A DNA stretch of 64,000 nucleotides from CALXQW01 sp031553045. Lineage in GTDB: Bacteria > Verrucomicrobiota > Verrucomicrobiia > Opitutales > Intestinicryptomonadaceae. The stretch's first letter is position 1, and every line of letters begins with the position of its first letter. The translations under genes and the position numbers were made by a program. Positions 16,718-25,624 of the stretch are shown piece after piece. The notes beneath the pieces were generated by a model. The model ran no database searches, was not told the origin of the DNA, and was given only the letters and a program-made list of their open reading frames with translations. The stretch spans positions 186,001 to 250,000 of the forward strand of contig JAVBLZ010000001.1 of assembly GCA_031553045.1 (NCBI GenBank), in the 5' to 3' direction.

Positions 16718-18151
16718 CTAGTAGCGGTAGTGTTCGGGTTTGTATGGCCCGTTTTCGTTGACGCCTATGTATGATGCTTGTTTTTTCGACAATTTTGTGA
16801 GGCGTGCGCCTATACGGTCGAGATGGAGTCTGGCGACTTCTTCGTCGAGGTATTTTGGCAGTATATAGACTTTCTTCTGATATTTGTCTTTATTTGCCCA
16901 CAAATCCATCTGTGCTAAGACTTGGTTTGTGAAAGAGTTGCTCATCACGAAGGATGGGTGCCCAGTTGCACAGCCCAAGTTTACAAGCCTGCCGTCCGCC
17001 AAGAGGTATATGCTATTGCCTTTTGGGAAGGTGTATTTATCTACCTGAGGCTTGATATTTACGTGCTTAATTTTTGGGAATTTTTTGAGCAAATCTACCT
17101 GAATTTCATTGTCGAAATGGCCTATATTGCAGACTATTGCCTGATCCCTCATTTTTTTCATGTGGTCTATGGTAATGATGTCGCAGTTGCCAGTTGTGGT
17201 AACGTAAATATCGGCGATGCCCAAAGTGTCTTCAAGGCGCACGACTCTGAAGCCTTCCATAGAAGCCTGCAAAGCGCAAATAGGGTCAATTTCAGTAACC
17301 ATTACGGTTGTACCCAAGCCTTTGAGCGCCTGAGCGCAGCCTTTGCCCACGTCTCCATAACCGCATACTACGGCTACTTTGCCTGCAAACATCACGTCTG
17401 TTGCACGCTTTATGCCGTCGCCAAGACTTTCACGACAACCGTAGAGGTTATCAAACTTGCTCTTTGTTACAGAGTCGTTGACATTGATTGCAGGTACGAG
17501 CAATTTGCCTGCTTCAAACATTTTATAAAGCCTGTGGACACCCGTTGTGGTTTCTTCAGAAACCCCTTTAAGGTCTGCAACCACTTTGTGCCAATGTTTT
17601 GGGTCTTGCTTATAGACTTTTTTGAGAAGATTTTTGATTATGGTTTCTTCTTCTGAGGCGGATTTTGAATTCACCCATTTGTCGCCATTTTCAAGCTCAA
17701 AACCTTTGTGGATGAGCAAAGTAGCATCTCCGCCGTCATCGACAATAAGCTGTGGGCCTTTGCCATTTGCCCAGGTGAGCGCTTTGTATGTGCAATCCCA
17801 GTATTCTTCAAGAGTTTCGCCCTTCCAAGCAAATACAGCCGTGCCGCTTTTTGCTATTGCTGCGGCTGCGTGGTCTTGAGTTGAAAAGATGTTGCAGCTA
17901 CACCAGCGCACGTCTGCGCCCAAAGCCTTTAGAGTTTCTATTAGCGCCGCCGTTTGTATGGTCATGTGCAAAGAGCCCATGATGCGCACACCTTTTAGCG
18001 GTTTTTTTGCGCCGTATTTTTTGCGCAAGCTCATCAAACCCGGCATTTCAAACTCTGCAACGTTCAGCTCTTTACGGCCGAAATCTGCAAGAGAAATGTC
18101 TGCAACCTGATAATCTGTGAATGCTGTTTTAGAAGAAGTTTTTTTAGACAT
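16718..18151 (-). CDS. ahcY: adenosylhomocysteinase (S-adenosylhomocysteine hydrolase)
   Basis: The 477-residue enzyme splits S-adenosylhomocysteine into homocysteine and adenosine using bound NAD. It has the NAD-binding motif VVCGYGDVGKGCAQAL and the family C-terminus KPEHYRY. Its length matches the long form with an insertion, not the shorter archaeal form. I chose the ATG at 18151 because it overlaps the metK stop in TAATG and has GGAG 8 bases upstream; the frame is open slightly further to 18166. With MetK it closes the SAM cycle. The stop codon is directly followed by repeat locus C. Confidence 0.97.
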   Translation of the reverse strand: MSKKTSSKTAFTDYQVADISLADFGRKELNVAEFEMPGLMSLRKKYGAKKPLKGVRIMGSLHMTIQTAALIETLKALGADVRWCSCNIFSTQDHAAAAIAKSGTAVFAWKGETLEEYWDCTYKALTWANGKGPQLIVDDGGDATLLIHKGFELENGDKWVNSKSASEEETIIKNLLKKVYKQDPKHWHKVVADLKGVSEETTTGVHRLYKMFEAGKLLVPAINVNDSVTKSKFDNLYGCRESLGDGIKRATDVMFAGKVAVVCGYGDVGKGCAQALKGLGTTVMVTEIDPICALQASMEGFRVVRLEDTLGIADIYVTTTGNCDIITIDHMKKMRDQAIVCNIGHFDNEIQVDLLKKFPKIKHVNIKPQVDKYTFPKGNSIYLLADGRLVNLGCATGHPSFVMSNSFTNQVLAQMDLWANKDKYQKKVYILPKYLDEEVARLHLDRIGARLTKLSKKQASYIGVNENGPYKPEHYRY

Positions 18152-19326
18152 TATTTTACTCCGCAAGCTTTTTTAAGTTCTGCAACTTTGTTGGTTTGCT
18201 CCCAAGGTAAATCAGCTTTTGTGAAGTGTCCGTAATGGGTTGTCTTTCTGTAAATTGGACGCAGCAAATTAAGTTGCGAAACGATGTCTGCTGGTTTGAA
18301 GCTGAAAACTTTGGCGACAGCTTTTGACAAAACTTCATCGTCAACTTTGCCCGTGCCAAAAGAATCAACCGTAATGCTTGTGGGTTTTGGATGGCCGATA
18401 GCATACGCCACCTGAAGCTCACACTTGTCCGCCAAACCTGAAGCCACGATATTTTTAGCGACCCAACGGCACATATACGCCGCACTGCGGTCAACCTTAC
18501 TTGGGTCTTTGCCTGAGAATGCGCCGCCGCCGTGGCGACCCGTGCCGCCGTATGTATCAACTATAATCTTGCGGCCAGTCAAGCCCGAGTCCCCCTGAGG
18601 ACCGCCCACGCAGAATTTGCCTGTTGGGTTGATGAGGTATTCAGTTTTATCCGACAAATATTTTTTTGGAAGAACCTTCTTTGCCACTTTTTCAGTGATA
18701 TAGCTTTCAATTTCAGAATGCTCAACATTTGCGGCATGCTGTGTGGAAACCACAACGCTGTCTATGCTTTTCAACACGCCGTTTTCATAAGAAACGGCAA
18801 TCTGGCTTTTACAGTCCGGACGCAGCCATTTTGGGCCTTTGCCGCTCTTGCGCTGTTTGGCAAGCTCAGTAAGAATGCGGTGCGCAAACATAATTGCGGG
18901 CGGCATAAATTCAGGGGTTTCATTTGTGGCATAGCCAAACATGATGCCTTGGTCGCCGGCGCCCTGCTCAGAAGTTCTCTTGCCTTTTGCCTTTGCGGCG
19001 TTCACGCCCTGTGCGATGTCCGGAGACTGCGCCGTAATCAAATTGTTGATAAAGACTTTATCCGCATGAAAAATGTCATCATCATTAGTGTATCCGATTT
19101 CACGGATTGCATCACGCACGACTTTTTCATAGTCAAACTTTGCCTTTGTTGTGATTTCTCCTGCGACAACTACGCAGTTGCTCTTAACCAGAGTTTCACA
19201 GGCAACACGGCTAAATTTGTCCTGCGCTAAGCATGCGTCAAGAACGCTGTCAGAGATATAATCTGCAACTTTATCAGGATGACCTTCGCCGACAGATTCG
19301 GATGAGAATGTGTACTTTTTTATCAT
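18151..19326 (-). CDS. metK: S-adenosylmethionine synthetase
   Basis: The 391-residue protein makes S-adenosylmethionine from methionine and ATP. It shows the N-terminal ESVGEGHPDKVADYISD, the ATP loop GAGDQGIMFGYA and the glycine-rich GGGAFSGKDPSKVDRSAAY. Its stop overlaps the ahcY start by one base, so the two are translated together. The 46 bases upstream, before the stop of the preceding gene, are too short for any known SAM riboswitch. It may belong to a longer operon with the three genes upstream. Confidence 0.97.
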   Translation of the reverse strand: MIKKYTFSSESVGEGHPDKVADYISDSVLDACLAQDKFSRVACETLVKSNCVVVAGEITTKAKFDYEKVVRDAIREIGYTNDDDIFHADKVFINNLITAQSPDIAQGVNAAKAKGKRTSEQGAGDQGIMFGYATNETPEFMPPAIMFAHRILTELAKQRKSGKGPKWLRPDCKSQIAVSYENGVLKSIDSVVVSTQHAANVEHSEIESYITEKVAKKVLPKKYLSDKTEYLINPTGKFCVGGPQGDSGLTGRKIIVDTYGGTGRHGGGAFSGKDPSKVDRSAAYMCRWVAKNIVASGLADKCELQVAYAIGHPKPTSITVDSFGTGKVDDEVLSKAVAKVFSFKPADIVSQLNLLRPIYRKTTHYGHFTKADLPWEQTNKVAELKKACGVK

Positions 19327-19372
19327 AATGGGGATCGAATTTACTAATTATTAAACACTGTTCAATACAAAA

Positions 19373-20128
19373 CTAAGACTTTTGTTGAGAACGCAAATGA
19401 GGGGCAAGCGCATCTTCAAGCTCAAGCCCCGCACACTCTTTAATTGCGTTAAAAATTTTTATCATAATAAAAATCATGACTACCGTTGTGGGCAAGACAA
19501 TCACCGGCCAAGAGAGCATTGTCATAAAGCCCACTTCGCTGTTGAATTCATCAGTCCCAGCCGGACTCTTAAAAATGCAGTAAGCCAAAATAAAATTTAA
19601 AACCGCACTTATTAAAAATGTGAAAGCAATAAGATATGTTGCCTTGCGCAAGCGCAAATCAAAATCGTCTTTGCTGTTACGCTCAATAAGCGCCTGATTC
19701 ACCCGCTCCAAATCTACAACATTTTCATTCATGACCACAAGATTCACAAAAGGTTTTTTTGTCTTGGCGGTAAAAAGCACAATCAAACCAAGAACCAAAG
19801 GCACTGCGGTTTCTTTGACAATCATCCATTCTTTGGAAAGTTCAAAGAGCCCTATGCCGCCGGTGAGCACCACGCTTATCACGCCTATTATAGAAAATGC
19901 GTTCCATTTTTTGCGGCTGACAAAATCATATACGCCGTAAAGCAGTGGAAAAATCAGGGCAATCAAAAAGACCCATGTCGTAACGCTTTTGTTGCTTTCT
20001 TCAACGAGTTTCGCCCAAAGCAAAATATCTTTGCCGTAAAGCAATATTACTGTTGGGGCGGCAATATTAAACCCCAGATTCAACATTGTGTTTTCCGCTT
20101 TTGGTGCGGGAGTTTTAGTTTCAGACAT
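19373..20128 (-). CDS. multi-pass membrane protein, VC0807/septation-protein-A-like
   Basis: The 251-residue protein has about six hydrophobic segments, among them VFLIALIFPLLYGVYDFV, ISVVLTGGIGLFEL and LVLGLIVLFTA. The order of features, a short N-terminal hydrophobic part, LYGVYDF, TGGIGL and a conserved K-E-A/T-x-x-P loop, resembles the VC0807-like family of inner-membrane proteins, whose function is not well defined. It starts 3 bases after the end of the PhoD-like gene and precedes metK by 46 bases, so it is probably co-transcribed with one or both. I assign it only to the membrane. Confidence 0.6.
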   Translation of the reverse strand: MSETKTPAPKAENTMLNLGFNIAAPTVILLYGKDILLWAKLVEESNKSVTTWVFLIALIFPLLYGVYDFVSRKKWNAFSIIGVISVVLTGGIGLFELSKEWMIVKETAVPLVLGLIVLFTAKTKKPFVNLVVMNENVVDLERVNQALIERNSKDDFDLRLRKATYLIAFTFLISAVLNFILAYCIFKSPAGTDEFNSEVGFMTMLSWPVIVLPTTVVMIFIMIKIFNAIKECAGLELEDALAPHLRSQQKS

Positions 20129-20131
20129 AAA

Positions 20132-21424
20132 TTAACGCAATGACGCTTCCTTGATTGTTTGAGAGAAAAAACTTTCCCCGCTTGATTTGCAGATTGTAAG
20201 CGTGATAGACCTGTCGTTCTCAGCGCCGTCTATCTTTATTTTTGCATATCCCCTGTCAAACAAACTGCTGGAAGGCACTTTAAAATAATTGAGCTCAGAA
20301 GATTTTTTTTCAGGTCTGGCGGTTGTAGGGCCTACGCCAATTTCATACAAATCATAACCGCCGCTACGTATGCACTTTGTGATGTCAAAATAAGGCTTTG
20401 CGGCAGAAACCATCACAAGCCCAGAGATTTTTTTGCTTGTCAAAAACTCAATAAGATTTGCTTTTTCTTCCTTGGCGGAGCTCAAATTATCAGCGCCTTC
20501 AACGGGATTGCAAATAGAGGTGTTCATCACAACAATCTTAAATTTTGCCTTTGAATTTATGAGGGAATATTTTAGCCACTCAAACTGGGCTTTGCCTATA
20601 AATTCTTTTTTATGCGTCAAATCCGCAATGTTTTTGCGGAAAGAAATGTCATCCAAAATAAAAAATTCGGCATCGTAGATTTTGAAAGAGGTATTCAAAG
20701 CGTCCAGATTTTTGCCGCCGCAACTTGGGTTTGCCCAGTTTGCCTTAAAAGCATCGATAGCATATTGCGCAAAGACATAATTTGAATCCGCCCCATGCGG
20801 CATGAACATATTTTGAGACGGCACGCCTATATTTGCAACAGATGTCAAAAGCGTTTTAAGAGGTTTTTGCGCCCTGACAAATTTATACTCTTTAAACATC
20901 GCCCATCTTGATTCAAAATCCGCATTTTTGAGAACGCCTGCGCCAGAAGCCCATATTACCGCCTTTGGAGACTGTTTTGCAACTATGTCAAAAACTTCAA
21001 AACCAGCACCCTCAACCTTGAATGGCGGGTCAAAAACTTCTTCATTAAAGTAGCAAGCGCCCATTATCGCCACTTCAAAATCCGCAGGCGGTTTGCGCTC
21101 AAGATAGTCTTCAAGGGTTGTAAAAACCCCTTCCGAAAGCCCGCCTGAAGCCTCAACTTTGTAGGCGTAATTCGTATTTGGCAAGAGCCCGCCTATCTCC
21201 ACAACCGCCGTTGAATCTTTGTCCAAGAGAACCGTATCTTTAAAAACTTCCCCACTTTGGTTGCTGCAAATTATGGTTGCAGACTTGCCCTCGCCAGACA
21301 CCCACACTTTTGCGCTGCGCATGCTGCAATAGCCAACCATGCTCAAAGTTTCGGCAATGGCGCAGGCGCTAAACGCAGATAAAATCAAGGCACTTAAAAA
21401 AAACTTTTTTAAAACTCTTTTCAT
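20132..21424 (-). CDS. PhoD-like exported protein with lost catalytic residues (probable pseudophosphatase)
   Basis: The 430-residue protein has a signal peptide (MKRVLKKFFLSALILSAFSA), an N-terminal fibronectin-like domain as in PhoD, and a metallophosphatase-type domain. Alignment landmarks of the PhoD family are clear (ESRWAMFKEYKFVRAQKPL, FFILDD, AQFEWLKYSL, FKIVVMNTSICNP). The metal-ligand positions are replaced: the expected W-x-G-D-N reads WASGAG (158-163), the expected W-D-D-H-D-x-G reads VPSQNMF (201-207), and the expected S-G-D-R-H reads SAAKP (340-344). It therefore probably no longer binds metals or hydrolyses phosphate esters. It may be a binding or structural protein. Gap to the next gene is 3 bases. 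Confidence 0.7.
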   Translation of the reverse strand: MKRVLKKFFLSALILSAFSACAIAETLSMVGYCSMRSAKVWVSGEGKSATIICSNQSGEVFKDTVLLDKDSTAVVEIGGLLPNTNYAYKVEASGGLSEGVFTTLEDYLERKPPADFEVAIMGACYFNEEVFDPPFKVEGAGFEVFDIVAKQSPKAVIWASGAGVLKNADFESRWAMFKEYKFVRAQKPLKTLLTSVANIGVPSQNMFMPHGADSNYVFAQYAIDAFKANWANPSCGGKNLDALNTSFKIYDAEFFILDDISFRKNIADLTHKKEFIGKAQFEWLKYSLINSKAKFKIVVMNTSICNPVEGADNLSSAKEEKANLIEFLTSKKISGLVMVSAAKPYFDITKCIRSGGYDLYEIGVGPTTARPEKKSSELNYFKVPSSSLFDRGYAKIKIDGAENDRSITLTICKSSGESFFSQTIKEASLR

Positions 21425-21432
21425 AATTGGTG

Positions 21433-22068
21433 TTAAAATTTTCTATTGTTTTCTATGCACATGTGGCGCAAATCCAAGACGGCGTCCCTCATGCGCTCTA
21501 TAAGAATTTTTGCGGCAACAGAATCGCAATCAGAAATTGAATCAAGCCTTGCAAGCAGCGCATTAAGAGCCGTAGATGACATTTTATACTGGCAGGTTTC
21601 AAGTTCGGTCTCGCAAAGGTCTATGGCATTTGCGGCAAAAGTCATGCAGGTTAAAGCCTCATTCAGACTGCGTGAGAGCTCCCAAAGGTCTTTCTGCGGG
21701 ATTGTAATTTCATCTAAAAGCCTTGCCATGTTTGAGTCTATATATTTGAATATAGCTTTGGAAACCACATATAGCGGCAGGTTTAAAAATGTCCAAGGCT
21801 CGTTAAAATACTCAAGGTCTTCCAGTTCTTCGATGTCGGTAAAATCTTCCTTGCATTCGGGGTTTGTATCCAAATTTGCGCCCGCCATGAGGCAGATTTC
21901 TTCAAGCGTCTTGCCCGTGGGTCTGTTCAAAGCATAAATTGAGGCAAAGCGTGCCACTTGGGCGTTGCATCTGCGCAAATAATCCACCCATTCCGCATAA
22001 GATAGGTGTTTTGCGTCAAAGCCGTCCTGAAAAAAGTCGTCTGAATCTTCTGAATTAAATTCGTTCAT
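21433..22068 (-). CDS. hypothetical acidic protein
   Basis: The protein of 211 residues is acidic at its N-terminus (MNEFNSEDSDDFFQDGFD), then mostly predicted helical with leucine- and alanine-rich stretches such as LNEALTCMTFAANAIDL and ALNALLARLDSI. It has no signal peptide or membrane segment and no motif I recognise. I chose the ATG at 22068 over a TTG at 22083. It lies 8 bases upstream of the PhoD-like gene and may open the operon that runs through to ahcY. Function unknown. Confidence 0.65.
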   Translation of the reverse strand: MNEFNSEDSDDFFQDGFDAKHLSYAEWVDYLRRCNAQVARFASIYALNRPTGKTLEEICLMAGANLDTNPECKEDFTDIEELEDLEYFNEPWTFLNLPLYVVSKAIFKYIDSNMARLLDEITIPQKDLWELSRSLNEALTCMTFAANAIDLCETELETCQYKMSSTALNALLARLDSISDCDSVAAKILIERMRDAVLDLRHMCIENNRKF

Positions 22069-22125
22069 TTTTAAGAGTTTCAATATCTACATTATCGCAA
22101 CGCATGACAAGACTTTTTAGCATAG

Positions 22126-22149
22126 CTTCTTGACTTTATGCCCAAGAAG
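22126..22149. promoter_or_regulatory. inverted repeat in the GH97 leader
   Basis: CTTCTTG at 22126-22132 and CAAGAAG at 22143-22149 form a perfect 7-base inverted repeat with a 10-base spacer, centred about 28 bases before the GH97 ATG. An overlapping pair, TTGACTT and AAGTCAA, extends the symmetry. It looks like an operator or a leader hairpin. Confidence 0.35.
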
Positions 22150-22165
22150 TCAACAATTACCCACC

Positions 22166-24130
22166 ATGCGAGTTTTATTAAAAATTGTATTTTTGTTTTC
22201 GCTCATTCCTTCGTTTTTTGCCTTCGCAGATGTGAGCGTGTACTCACCCCGTGAGAATCTTTCCGTCAAAATTGACACCCAAGACAACCTAAAGTTCTCA
22301 GTCTATCTTGGCACACAGACAGTATCGGAAAATGTCGAGATTTCTTTAAACACAAGCAAAGGCAATTTCGGCGTAAATTCTGAATTTAAAAGTTTGAGCC
22401 AAAAAAAGGTTTCGGAAGTCTTGAAGCCAGTATGGGGTATCAATTCTGAAATTCAGGATTTTTATAATGAAGCAACCCTAAGCTTTGAAGGTTTTGATTT
22501 AATTTTCAGGTTGTATGACGACGCCGTAGCCTACCGTTTTAAACCAAAATTTGAAGGCAACATAAAAATATTTTCTGAAAATATGCGTATTAGGTTTTCC
22601 GAAAAAACGCCTGTTTTGGCGCATACCGTCAGCCGCCTCAACACCTCTTTTGAAAATGTCTATACCAGTACGACTTTTGACGAACTCAAAAACTTTAAAT
22701 ATTTTTCAATGCCATTTATTGCGGAAATGCCTTTTGCGAAACTTTTCATAACAGACGCCGACGTTCACGCCTACCCCATGCTGAATTTGCAATACTCAAA
22801 AGAGACAAGCTCTTTAAATGCGGTCTTTGCGCCCTATCCAAAAACTTTCGAAAACAAGCACGTCTTTATATCCGTCAAAGAGGCGGAAGATTTTATATCT
22901 TTGCGCCCCGCTTCAGAGCCTACGCCTTGGCGTGTCTTTGTAGTGGTAAAAAATGACAAAGAGCTGCTGAATCAGAGCATAGTTTACAAACTTTCCAGAC
23001 CCTCAAAAGTTGCCGACACCTCTTGGATTAAAACCGGAACCTGCGCATGGGAATGGATGGTAAACGAGAATCTGGAAGGCGTTGATTTTGAGACAGGGCT
23101 CAATTATGAAACCTACAAATATTTTATAGATTTTGCCGCAGAAAACAAAATCCCCTTCATGCTTTTTGACGCCGGTTGGATAGCGGATTATGACGACATC
23201 TTAAATCAAAAGCCAACCTTCGACATAGAAGCCTTGGTAAAGTACGCCAACGGCAAAAACGTGAAGTCTGTGCTTTGGTATTTGGCGCGTCCTTTTAATG
23301 ACGAAAATAAAGCCAAAGCAGCTTTTGAAAAAATTTCAAAATGGGGTGTCGCCGGTGTAAAGATAGACTTTACAGACAGAGACGACCAAATTGCCGTAGA
23401 ATTTTTTGAGAACACCGCCAAGCTTGCCGCAGAATATAAATTGCTTGTCGATTTTCATGGCTGCCCCAAGCCTGCTGGGCTGTACCGCACATACCCCAAC
23501 GTCATAAATTTTGAGGGCGCAAGAGGCAATGAGTACAACAAGTTTGAAAAAAACATGACCCCAGACCACAATATAAATCTTATCTTCACCAGATTTGTCT
23601 GCGGGCCTTTCGACTATACCCCAGGTCTTTTGCGCCACAGCGCATACTCTAAAGATTTATCTAAAGAGCAGGCAATTTCTCACAATAGACCAATGGCAAG
23701 GGGCACGATGGCGCACCAAATGGCGATGTATGTAATGTATCACTCGCCCTTGCAAATGATTTCAGATTCCCCCACTGAATACGCAAAGCATCCTGCGCTC
23801 ACAAAACTGATTTCCGCCTGCCCCACAACTTGGGACGAAACTTTGCCCCTAGACGCCGCCTTGGGCAAGTACGCCCTGATTGCCCGTCGCAGCAAAACAA
23901 CTTGGTTTGTGGCAGGCATGGCAGATTGGGATGGAAAAGAAATTGAACTGCCCCTAAATTTTTTAGGAGACGGCGCATATAAAGTCACAATTTTAAAAGA
24001 TACTATAAATTCAAATAAACTTGCGGACGATTATAAAATGGAAGACAAAGATTTTACAAAGTCCGATACTCTCAAAATCAAGATGTCAAAAGGCGGGGGC
24101 ATACTCGCCAAGTTTGAAAAAAAGAATTAA
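22166..24130 (+). CDS. GH97 family alpha-glycosidase, secreted
   Basis: The 654-residue protein starts with the signal peptide MRVLLKIVFLFSLIPSFFAFA. The GH97 layout is visible: an N-terminal beta-sandwich, a central (beta/alpha)8 barrel with FMLFDAGW and GVKIDFTDRDDQ, and a C-terminal beta domain. GH97 contains inverting alpha-glucosidases and retaining alpha-galactosidases. The aspartate in KIDF is where retaining members have their nucleophile, so alpha-galactosidase-type action is possible, but this is inference. I used the ATG at 22166; the open frame upstream starts with TTG and lacks a signal. A DUF151 gene follows after 6 bases. Confidence 0.85.
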   Translation: MRVLLKIVFLFSLIPSFFAFADVSVYSPRENLSVKIDTQDNLKFSVYLGTQTVSENVEISLNTSKGNFGVNSEFKSLSQKKVSEVLKPVWGINSEIQDFYNEATLSFEGFDLIFRLYDDAVAYRFKPKFEGNIKIFSENMRIRFSEKTPVLAHTVSRLNTSFENVYTSTTFDELKNFKYFSMPFIAEMPFAKLFITDADVHAYPMLNLQYSKETSSLNAVFAPYPKTFENKHVFISVKEAEDFISLRPASEPTPWRVFVVVKNDKELLNQSIVYKLSRPSKVADTSWIKTGTCAWEWMVNENLEGVDFETGLNYETYKYFIDFAAENKIPFMLFDAGWIADYDDILNQKPTFDIEALVKYANGKNVKSVLWYLARPFNDENKAKAAFEKISKWGVAGVKIDFTDRDDQIAVEFFENTAKLAAEYKLLVDFHGCPKPAGLYRTYPNVINFEGARGNEYNKFEKNMTPDHNINLIFTRFVCGPFDYTPGLLRHSAYSKDLSKEQAISHNRPMARGTMAHQMAMYVMYHSPLQMISDSPTEYAKHPALTKLISACPTTWDETLPLDAALGKYALIARRSKTTWFVAGMADWDGKEIELPLNFLGDGAYKVTILKDTINSNKLADDYKMEDKDFTKSDTLKIKMSKGGGILAKFEKKN

Positions 24131-24136
24131 TTACAA

Positions 24137-24571
24137 GTGGAAAATCAGGAAGCAAAAATACTGGGGGTAATACCCTCGCCTTACGGCTATGCGCTTTTTT
24201 TGGAATGCGCAGAAAAGACTTTTGTAATCTATATGGACAAGTGTTGCGGCTCTGCCTTAGAACGTTCCATAAAAAATGAAAAGTCTGACCGCCCCTACAC
24301 GCATGAGCTTATGGCATTTATGTTAGACGGTCTTGATTGCGTCGTAAAAGATGTTCTAATTTACCACACTCATGATGGCACTTTTTACGCCAAACTAACC
24401 TTGCAAATGCAAAATGAACTGGGTTCAAAAATTCTGCGTTTAGATTGCAGACCCAGCGACTCTATAAGCCTTGCCGCCAGAACCAAAGCGCCCATATTTG
24501 TTTCAAAAAAAGTTTTGGACAGCGTTGAAGATGTCTCCAAGGTTTGGGATAAATTTAAAGACCAGCTCTGA
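24137..24571 (+). CDS. bifunctional nuclease family protein (DUF151)
   Basis: The 144-residue protein belongs to the DUF151/BFN family, first described in plants as a DNase/RNase and found widely in bacteria. Landmarks are RPYTHELMAFMLDGLDC and the strongly conserved LDCRPSDSISLAAR, followed by APIFV. The start is GTG at 24137, 6 bases after the GH97 stop; the next gene starts 3 bases after its end. The enzymatic role in bacteria is not settled. Its position in front of two RNA-modification genes suggests only a shared transcript. Confidence 0.85.
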   Translation: MENQEAKILGVIPSPYGYALFLECAEKTFVIYMDKCCGSALERSIKNEKSDRPYTHELMAFMLDGLDCVVKDVLIYHTHDGTFYAKLTLQMQNELGSKILRLDCRPSDSISLAARTKAPIFVSKKVLDSVEDVSKVWDKFKDQL

Positions 24572-24574
24572 TTT

Positions 24575-25624
24575 ATGCCCAAAATCCCAATTTTTGATAA
24601 GAAATTTGCGCCCACATTTCTTGCCCCAATGCAAGATGTTACCGATATAAATTTCATGCGCCTTGTTTCGGAAGCGGGTGCGCCGGACGTCTTTGTTACA
24701 GAGTATTTGCGCGTGCACAACAACTCCAGATTGGAAAAAAACATTCTGGATTCTGTTTTAGATACGCAGCTTATGCGCCCCGTGATACTTCAACTCATCG
24801 GTGAGGAACTTGAGCATATAGGCAGAATCATAGATGAAATTAAAAAACATGATTCAATAAAATATCTTGATTTGAATCTGGGTTGCCCCGCCCCAAAAGT
24901 TTATAGAAAAAACGTGGGCGGCGCACTTTTAAAAGATAGAAAAAAAATTTCCGAAATTGTCTCTTTCATGCGGAAAAATTGGGACGGGGTTTTAAGCGTT
25001 AAAATGCGTCTGGGTTTTGATAGCGCAAAAGATTTTCCAGACTTAATTCAGACCGTACAAGATTCCGGCGCAGATTTCATCAGCCTGCACGCACGTACCG
25101 TAAAACAGCTTTACATGGGCCAAGCAGACCATTCTTACACAAAAAAAGCCGTTGATATTTTAAGCGTGCCGCTTGTCGCAAATGGAGACATAACAAGCTT
25201 TAAAGTGGCAAAAAAAATCCTGCATGAAACAGGTTGCGCAGGGCTGATGATAGGCCGCAGCGTAATGCGCAACCCGTGGATTTTCAGGCAAATCAAAGAA
25301 TCTTTGGCGGACAATTTGCCTGACGAAAAAGTTTTTAGACCCACCCTTGCAGACGCCAGAATCTACATAGATAAAATACACGCAAATAATCTTTTGTATT
25401 CGCCCAAAGTAAAAAATATTGTGGGCAGGCTTAAAAAATTTATAAACTTTATAGCAACCAGTGTAGATGAAGACGGCGTTTTTCTGCGTGAAATGCGCCA
25501 TGCAATAGGTCTTGATGAGCTTCTTAAAATCTGCGACAAACATCTGCTTGAAAACGGCGCAGATAAAAAACTTCTCTCCGACGACCCTTTTGAGGGGCTA
25601 AGCGCAAGACCAAACCATGAGTGA
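24575..25624 (+). CDS. dus: tRNA-dihydrouridine synthase
   Basis: The 349-residue FMN-dependent enzyme reduces uridines in the tRNA D-loop. It starts PTFLAPMQDVTD, like the PMAGVTD of the family. The catalytic cysteine lies in LNLGCPAPKV, followed by the glycine-rich GGALLKD. SVKMRLGFD, ANGDITS and GLMIGRSVMRNPWIF supply FMN and phosphate contacts. It overlaps the trmH-like gene by 8 bases, so the two RNA-modification enzymes are coupled. The sequence does not decide which of the Dus subclasses it belongs to. Confidence 0.94.
   Translation: MPKIPIFDKKFAPTFLAPMQDVTDINFMRLVSEAGAPDVFVTEYLRVHNNSRLEKNILDSVLDTQLMRPVILQLIGEELEHIGRIIDEIKKHDSIKYLDLNLGCPAPKVYRKNVGGALLKDRKKISEIVSFMRKNWDGVLSVKMRLGFDSAKDFPDLIQTVQDSGADFISLHARTVKQLYMGQADHSYTKKAVDILSVPLVANGDITSFKVAKKILHETGCAGLMIGRSVMRNPWIFRQIKESLADNLPDEKVFRPTLADARIYIDKIHANNLLYSPKVKNIVGRLKKFINFIATSVDEDGVFLREMRHAIGLDELLKICDKHLLENGADKKLLSDDPFEGLSARPNHE

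Noticed and set aside
16922..17656. Long plus-strand open frame of 244 codons opposite ahcY
   Set aside because: It is the antisense shadow of the well-supported ahcY gene. Similar shadows occur opposite metK (18532-19230) and gcvP (6601-7140).
19327..19372. SAM riboswitch in front of metK
   Set aside because: Only 46 bases lie between metK and the upstream gene, too few for a known SAM riboswitch, and no conserved core is visible.
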